Positions 3,960 to 5,911 of a stretch of 5,911 nt of DNA are shown piece by piece. Location of the stretch: positions 1 to 5,911 of the forward strand of contig JADFQT010000167.1 of the NCBI GenBank assembly GCA_022561675.1, read 5' to 3'. Each line of letters starts with the position of its first letter. Position 1 is the stretch's first letter. A model generated the notes under the pieces. It was not told the DNA's origin and searched no databases. It saw nothing but the letters and a program-made list of their open reading frames with translations. The position numbers and the translations under genes are program-made. This DNA is from Chloroflexota bacterium. Lineage in GTDB: Bacteria; Chloroflexota; Dehalococcoidia; Lucifugimonadales; UBA3495.

Positions 3960-5894
3960 ATGATAAGGAAAAAGCTTGCAGCTCAGGCAAGCCGCTCGCC
4001 GATGTTGATGGTGCTGCTGCTAATGATGATTTTAGGCATGGCCTGCAGTGGGCAGCAGGGTTCCGCCGGTCCGGCAGGATCTCCGGGGCCGGCTGGATCC
4101 GCCGGAGAACAGGGCCTTCAGGGTCCCGCTGGGCCATCGGGTCCGTCGGGCTCTCAGGGACCGGTAGGACCAGCCGGGGCACCAGGAGTTTCGTCGCAAT
4201 CCGGCCCGGCCGAGGTACCCACTGAGTTGGTGGCAGCTTGGGGGGTCAGCGCCGCCATCGCCCAGTATCAAGATATAGAGCAAGCTATCGCTGACGGCTA
4301 CGCAGAGGCAACACCCTGTTTGTCAGACCCACAAAAAGGGGCCCAAGGATACCATTACCGGAACCTCGCCCTCCTGGACGGTGTTGTAGGCCACACCAAG
4401 CCCGAGCTGCTAATGTATATCCCAACAGAAAGCGGGGAAATGAGGTTGGTTGCTGCTGAGTACGCCGTCCCCAACAATGTCGAACCGGTTCCCTCTTTGT
4501 TCGGCCAGACCTTTCATCCCCCACCTTCACCCTCAACCGCTCCCCTCCTCGTCCTCCACGCTTGGCTGTGGGAACCAAATCCCGACGGCGTGTTCGCGGA
4601 CTGGAACCCAAACCTTAGCTGCGATCCCGAGTCGGTGGCCGCTTGGGAGGCCCGAGCCTCAATCGCCCGGTATGCGGATGTCCAGCAGGCTATTTCCGAC
4701 GGCTACGCGCAAGTAACGCCCTGTGTTGGGGATCCCGAACTGGGGGCCCAGGGTATCCATTACTTGAACCGGGAACTTCTGATAGATGGGGTCGTGGACC
4801 ACACCAAGCCAGAGATGCTGATGTATCTCCCATCGGGATTCGGCCGGCTGCGGCTAGTAGCCTTCGAATACGCCGTCCCGAATGATGTCGAACCAGTTCC
4901 CTCCCTGTTCGGCCATGAATTTCACCCCCCGCCTCCACCCTCAACCGCTCCCCTCCTCGTCCTGCACGCGTGGATGCTGGAGACGAATCCCAAAGGCGTG
5001 TTCGCCGACTGGAATCCCAACCTAAGCTGCCCTTCTCTGGGAGCCGCTATTGACGCTATGACGCACCCAATGAGCCAGGCCCTGACGGACCGGCTCAGCG
5101 GTGGCGGGGTACCATTCTCGGGCGCCGATGAACTCATTGCCCTCTTGGACGAGGCCAACGTCCAAAATGCGGTGATGATGTCCCTCGGACTCATTGCCTC
5201 CGCAGCATCGGATGATGCGGCAGTGAGTGCAGAGGACGACTTCGTTGCAGCCGAGGTGGCCAAATATCCGGACCGGTTGATAGGCTTTTGCGGTATTAAC
5301 CCGCTATACGCCGGCGCCCTGTCTGAGATAGACCGCTGCCTGGGTCTGAAGGGGATGGCCGGCATAAAACTCGGCCCGCCTTTTTCAGGGATGGATTTAA
5401 CAGATCAGGACCACGTTGCGGCCTTATCCGCCGTGTTTGATAAAGCCCGGGAGCACGGCGTTCCGGTGCAACTGCACACCCAGACGCCAATGGATCCACC
5501 TATGGACTCCAACGCTTTGGCGAATGTGGCCGCCATAATCGCTGACCACCCCGATGTCCGCGTTAACTACTCTCACTGCGCCGGGGTTGTGGACGAGCAT
5601 ACAAGTCAGCTGTGGCTAAAGACCATGAGGCCTAACCCGGATAGCGCCTTTCTGGATATAAGCCTATGTCTGAGGGAGTTTGAGGACGCGCCTTTGGCCA
5701 AACGGGAGCTCATCGTGTGGCGGCTGCAAAAATGGGGAGTTGAGCACCTTCTATTCAGTTCCGACCACATCACGCTTTTGGGGTTTCCTACCCCAGGGCA
5801 GGCCCTTCATACGCTGGGTAAGTACCCCTTCACCCAGGATGAGATCGAGCTGATTACCAGCAACGACGCATCGGCCTGGTTAGAGGGTCAGTAA
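3960..5894 (+). CDS. Exported mosaic protein: collagen-like region, two tandem domains, amidohydrolase-type TIM barrel
   Basis: A complete 644-residue protein in four parts. Residues 1-29 are an export signal: basic RKK at 3-5, a hydrophobic core at 15-25 and LGMAC at 25-29, a non-canonical lipobox, so it is probably a lipoprotein. Residues 31-78 are 16 unbroken Gly-X-Y triplets, collagen-like and probably a stalk. Residues 92-221 and 227-357 are tandem copies of one domain, about 73% identical, each with DGYA..TPC, GAQG.HY, HTKPE, EYAVPN, LFG, LHAW and GVFADWNPNLSC. Such domains are known in predicted secreted bacterial proteins but I know no function. Residues 358-644 resemble the amidohydrolase-2 family of metal-dependent TIM-barrel hydrolases and decarboxylases: IDAMTH at 364-369, VQLH506, NYSH539 and LLFSSD602. 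The first His of the HxH motif is replaced by Met367, so activity is uncertain. A cell-surface location is likely and the substrate is unknown. Confidence 0.85.
   Translation: MIRKKLAAQASRSPMLMVLLLMMILGMACSGQQGSAGPAGSPGPAGSAGEQGLQGPAGPSGPSGSQGPVGPAGAPGVSSQSGPAEVPTELVAAWGVSAAIAQYQDIEQAIADGYAEATPCLSDPQKGAQGYHYRNLALLDGVVGHTKPELLMYIPTESGEMRLVAAEYAVPNNVEPVPSLFGQTFHPPPSPSTAPLLVLHAWLWEPNPDGVFADWNPNLSCDPESVAAWEARASIARYADVQQAISDGYAQVTPCVGDPELGAQGIHYLNRELLIDGVVDHTKPEMLMYLPSGFGRLRLVAFEYAVPNDVEPVPSLFGHEFHPPPPPSTAPLLVLHAWMLETNPKGVFADWNPNLSCPSLGAAIDAMTHPMSQALTDRLSGGGVPFSGADELIALLDEANVQNAVMMSLGLIASAASDDAAVSAEDDFVAAEVAKYPDRLIGFCGINPLYAGALSEIDRCLGLKGMAGIKLGPPFSGMDLTDQDHVAALSAVFDKAREHGVPVQLHTQTPMDPPMDSNALANVAAIIADHPDVRVNYSHCAGVVDEHTSQLWLKTMRPNPDSAFLDISLCLREFEDAPLAKRELIVWRLQKWGVEHLLFSSDHITLLGFPTPGQALHTLGKYPFTQDEIELITSNDASAWLEGQ
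4233..4622 (+). repeat. Intragenic duplication, copy 1
   Basis: Encodes residues 92-221 of the mosaic protein. By hand alignment, about 94 of 130 residues are identical to copy 2, with a one-residue gap near residue 139. The C-terminal halves are the most alike. A 28-bp stretch at 4528-4555 is identical to 4936-4963, including synonymous positions. Confidence 0.85.
4638..5030 (+). repeat. Intragenic duplication, copy 2
   Basis: Encodes residues 227-357, separated from copy 1 by a five-residue linker. It has one extra residue (an isoleucine near 275) relative to copy 1. Its final Cys357 directly precedes the amidohydrolase-like domain. Conserved Cys120/Cys255, His132/His268 and Cys221/Cys357 are candidates for a disulfide or metal site in each copy. 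Confidence 0.85.
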
Positions 5895-5911
5895 GGGACC
5901 GGGCCGTTGTC

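Noticed and set aside
4922..5365. Minus-strand 147-codon open frame
   Set aside because: It lies opposite the mosaic protein gene across the duplicated-domain/barrel junction. The low-complexity Gly end is the complement of proline codons.

Overview
The window holds three complete protein-coding genes, one gene cut by the left edge, and three intergenic stretches. I see no tRNA, rRNA, CRISPR array, transposase or phage gene. The sequence is moderately GC-rich, has AGGAG/GGGGAGG-type ribosome binding sites, and its genes are widely spaced and not packed into an operon. The two-domain cupin, the EutA homologue and the secreted 'NPNLSC'-type domain together suggest an environmental bacterium, possibly a Chloroflexota (SAR202/Dehalococcoidia-like) lineage. 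That placement is inference from resemblance and rests on no marker gene.

Left part (1-1498, minus strand): a zinc-ribbon protein gene runs off the left edge (1-174). Behind it lies a short, broken duplicate of its Cys/His-rich end (about 189-246). Then comes a complete 390-residue bicupin gene (326-1498) that reads towards the zinc-ribbon gene.

Middle (1499-2050): a 552-bp divergent intergenic region between the bicupin gene and eutA. It carries 13-bp direct repeats (1783-1821 plus a diverged unit), a minus-strand promoter candidate whose -35 lies in the first repeat, a plus-strand promoter candidate for eutA, and a 14-bp tandem repeat inside the predicted bicupin leader.

Right part (2051-5894, plus strand): eutA encodes the ATPase-like reactivating factor of adenosylcobalamin-dependent ethanolamine ammonia-lyase, and no eutB, eutC or microcompartment gene is visible. 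A 361-bp spacer follows, with a nested 63-nt inverted repeat and a probable promoter. The last gene encodes a 644-residue mosaic exported protein: signal/lipobox-like N-terminus, 16 Gly-X-Y collagen-like triplets, two tandem copies of a ~130-residue extracellular-type domain, and an amidohydrolase-type TIM barrel whose HxH metal motif reads MxH.

The genes do not form an obvious pathway. EutA implies that the cell makes ethanolamine ammonia-lyase elsewhere. The bicupin and the mosaic protein have no assignable substrate. The most unusual items are the architecture of the mosaic protein, its altered metal motif and recent internal duplication, and the repeat/promoter arrangement between the bicupin gene and eutA.
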